This document shows positions 62,161 through 64,000 of a DNA stretch of 64,000 nucleotides, piece by piece. The first letter of the stretch is position 1; each line of letters opens with the position of its first letter. The notes beneath the pieces were generated by a model. It was not told where the DNA came from. It was given only the letters and a program-made list of their open reading frames with translations, and did not search any database. The translations under genes and the position numbers were made by a program. Source of the stretch: Candidatus Sulfopaludibacter sp. SbA3 (GTDB lineage Bacteria > Acidobacteriota > Terriglobia > 20CM-2-55-15); the NCBI GenBank assembly GCA_945865815.1, contig CAMBFR010000001.1, positions 1 through 64,000 on the forward strand. Reading direction: 5' to 3'.

Positions 62161-63418
62161 CTGGATACTCGCATTCAGCGTGTTCAGCGGAATCGCCCTG
62201 GCGCAGGGCGCTCAGGCGCCGGCCGATCGGATACTCGCAAATCCGAGGTTCAAGGCCGCACAGGAATACGTCGAAAAGGATCACGATCGGATCGTCCGCG
62301 AGATAGTTCAAATCAACGAAATCGAAGCGCCGCCTTACAAGGAAACCAGGCGCGCCCGCGCATTCATGGCAATGCTCCGTGAGCACGGCCTCACAAACGT
62401 GGAGATGGACTCCGAAGGCAATGTCATGGGACTGCGCAAGGGAACCGGTAATGGAGCCCTGCTTGCCGTCGCCGCACACCTCGATACGGTTTTCCCCGAA
62501 GGCACCGACGTTAAGGTGAAACGTGAAAACACCCGGCTGCTGGCTCCGGGCATCGGCGATAATTCGCGGTCGCTTGCCGTGCTGCTTGCGATGATTCGGG
62601 CGTTCAACAGCGCGAATATCCAGACTGCCAGCGACATTCTGTTTATCGGCAACGTCGGCGAGGAGGGGCAGGGAGATCTTCGAGGCATGAAGTATCTGTT
62701 TCACGAGGGACCCTACAAAGACAGAATCCGGACGTTCATTTCCATGGACGGATCCGGCGGCGGCGACGTAATCACCACCGGGGCATTGGGCAGCAAGCGG
62801 TATAAGGCGACATTCACGGGCCCCGGCGGCCACAGCTATGGCGCGTTCGGCCTGGTGAATCCTGCCTACGCCCTGGCAAAGGCGATGAACAAGATCTCTG
62901 CGATGAATGTCCCGCAGAGACCCAGGACCACGTTCAACGTCGGTGTCATCGGGGGTGGAACATCGGTCAATTCGATCCCGTTCGAATCCTGGATGGAAGT
63001 CGACATGCGATCCGAATCTAACCTCGAGTTGGATGAGACGGTCGCAACGTTCAGCCGCCTCCTTAACGAAGCTGTTAACGAGGAAAACAGGGAACGTTCA
63101 ACCGCGCAGGGCCGGATTGAACTCGATCTTAAGTTGATCGGCGACCGCCCTTCAGGCGCGACTCCGCTCAATTCATCCCTTGTTCAGGCGGCCGGCGGAG
63201 TTGTCAGAGCATTCGGCATGACGCCCATTTACAGCATCGGCAGCACCGACTCCAACATTCCGATCAGCATGGGCATACCGGCAATAACAATAGATTCCGG
63301 CGGAAGAGGCGGCCGCTCCCACGCTTTGGACGAATGGATCGACGTCGAAAAGACCTCCAGCGTTCGAGGAATCGCACTCGGAATGGCAATCGTGCTGGCA
63401 GCCGCCGGAGCCCAGTAG
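62147..63418 (+). CDS. Exported M20-family metallopeptidase
   Basis: A signal peptide (about 1-20) precedes an M20/M25/M40 di-zinc amidohydrolase. Metal and catalytic residues are in AHLDTVFPEG (His, catalytic Asp), GIGDNSRS (bridging Asp) and NVGEEGQGDLRGM (Glu-Glu). The dimerisation domain sits about residues 220-330. Length is 423. It overlaps the pyrC end by 14 bases. A link with pyrimidine synthesis is not obvious, and the substrate is probably a small peptide or acyl amino acid. Confidence 0.87.
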   Translation: MKIANWILAFSVFSGIALAQGAQAPADRILANPRFKAAQEYVEKDHDRIVREIVQINEIEAPPYKETRRARAFMAMLREHGLTNVEMDSEGNVMGLRKGTGNGALLAVAAHLDTVFPEGTDVKVKRENTRLLAPGIGDNSRSLAVLLAMIRAFNSANIQTASDILFIGNVGEEGQGDLRGMKYLFHEGPYKDRIRTFISMDGSGGGDVITTGALGSKRYKATFTGPGGHSYGAFGLVNPAYALAKAMNKISAMNVPQRPRTTFNVGVIGGGTSVNSIPFESWMEVDMRSESNLELDETVATFSRLLNEAVNEENRERSTAQGRIELDLKLIGDRPSGATPLNSSLVQAAGGVVRAFGMTPIYSIGSTDSNIPISMGIPAITIDSGGRGGRSHALDEWIDVEKTSSVRGIALGMAIVLAAAGAQ

Positions 63419-63424
63419 AGTATT

Positions 63425-63517
63425 CCTGTGGGTGCGGGGCTTCAGCCCCGTGCCAGGTTCTAACAGAAAGAACAGTTTCTCGATCCTGGCACGGGGCTGA
63501 AGCCCCGCACCCACAGG
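63425..63517. repeat. Perfect 33-bp inverted repeat of two palindromic repeat copies
   Basis: Two copies of the GC-rich repeat, 63425-63457 and 63485-63517, are exact reverse complements of each other with a 27-base spacer. Each copy alone also has the CGGGGCTTCAGCCCCG type core. This is a BIME-like doublet seven bases after the peptidase stop. It could form a large cruciform or transcript-end hairpin. Confidence 0.88.
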
Positions 63518-63536
63518 CGCCTCACAGGAAGTGAAA

Positions 63537-64000
63537 ATGAGTGAAGAACATCGGCACGCAGGAAGCGCCAGAGCAATCGGTGAGCAGCGTACCGGTACGC
63601 AGGTCGACGAGATAAAACGAGCCCTGCTCGATAATCTGTTTTACGTCCAGGGGAAGTTTCAGGAAGTTGCGACCCGCAACGACTGGTATATGGCCGCTGC
63701 GTATACCGTGCGGGACCAGCTCTTACGCCATTGGCTGCAATCCGTGCAGGACTACTACGAGCGCAGAGCGCGGACGGTCTGTTACGTTTCCGCGGAATTC
63801 CTGATCGGCCCTCAGCTCGGTATGAATCTGCTCAGTCTCGGTATTCAGAACGAATTCCGGCAGGCTGTTACTGATCTTGGCCTGGATCTCGACGATTTGA
63901 TCGAACACGAAAAGGAACCGGGCCTGGGTAACGGCGGTCTCGGGCGCCTTGCCGCGTGTTTCATGGAATCGCTTGCGACGCTCGACGTTCCGGCCATCGG
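63537..64000 (+). CDS. glgP: Glycogen/alpha-glucan phosphorylase, N-terminal part
   Basis: The gene runs off the window after about 154 codons. Translating from ATG 63537 (AGGAAG upstream) gives a long first part and family blocks such as YVSAEFLIGPQLGMNLLSLG and EPGLGNGGLGRLAACFMESL. These match the start of alpha-1,4-glucan phosphorylase, which releases glucose-1-phosphate from glycogen. The active-site Lys for pyridoxal phosphate lies beyond the window. The lead of about 15 residues before the domain is normal. Confidence 0.92.
   Translation, partial: MSEEHRHAGSARAIGEQRTGTQVDEIKRALLDNLFYVQGKFQEVATRNDWYMAAAYTVRDQLLRHWLQSVQDYYERRARTVCYVSAEFLIGPQLGMNLLSLGIQNEFRQAVTDLGLDLDDLIEHEKEPGLGNGGLGRLAACFMESLATLDVPAI

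Overview
The window reads as a piece of chromosome from a Gram-negative, GC-rich bacterium, most likely an Acidobacteriota member. LpxC shows lipid A synthesis. A 1079-residue Oar-type outer-membrane receptor with an N-terminal carboxypeptidase-like domain, a DUF5916-type barrel protein and a DUF6152-type protein are all typical of that phylum. The assignment is inferred from gene content and was not tested by a database search. No phage, plasmid, CRISPR or complete insertion sequence was seen.

Layout. 1-4.3 kb: a tightly overlapped housekeeping operon obgE-nadD-rsfS-(sigma-54 activator)-rlmH-comF. 4.3-10.4 kb: lpxC, polA, a tRNA-Val with its own promoter and terminator, a small AbiEii-like pair, and argG. 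10.4-16.3 kb: a RapA-like helicase, a gap made of repeats, then a kinase/RapZ-C fusion with a MurU-like nucleotidyltransferase and an esterase. 16.3-23.9 kb: malic enzyme, a cytochrome c plus Cyc2-like porin-cytochrome pair, and a TAXI-type TRAP transporter. 23.9-29.5 kb: rlmN, DinB, pirin and a DUF5916 barrel. 29.5-34.2 kb: a porin / FMN-binding protein / ApbE operon with a Fur-box-like palindrome upstream, then a receiver-cyclase protein. 34.2-47.7 kb: translation and RNA genes (thrS, infC-rpmI-rplT-pheS-pheT, zapA, a 6S-like RNA, a YmdB-like phosphodiesterase, ffh, rpsP-khpA-rimM-trmD-rplS, thiE). 47.8-56.9 kb: one co-directional run of seven genes (aldolase, dehydrogenases and an outer-membrane receptor) that looks like a carbon-acid catabolic unit. 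57.7-63.4 kb: a divergent pyrimidine locus (pyrD-pyrF against pyrR-pyrB-pyrC) with a secreted M20 peptidase. The window ends inside glgP.

How the genes work together. Core operons are coupled by ATGA, GTGA and TAATG overlaps. Two redox modules face the envelope: a c-type cytochrome with a porin-cytochrome, and a flavinylated protein with its ApbE flavin transferase, a membrane-bound histidine-rich domain and a porin. The kinase/RapZ-C/MurU unit suggests cell-wall sugar salvage linked to an amino-sugar sensor. Several genes have unusual starts: infC appears to begin at ATC, rimM has no ATG, GTG or TTG at all, and several genes have a -10-like hexamer only 6-12 bases before ATG with no Shine-Dalgarno sequence.

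The best candidates for something little described are the kinase/RapZ-C/MurU unit, the Fur-box-like flavin operon, and the Cyc2-like operon with its frameshifted cytochrome.
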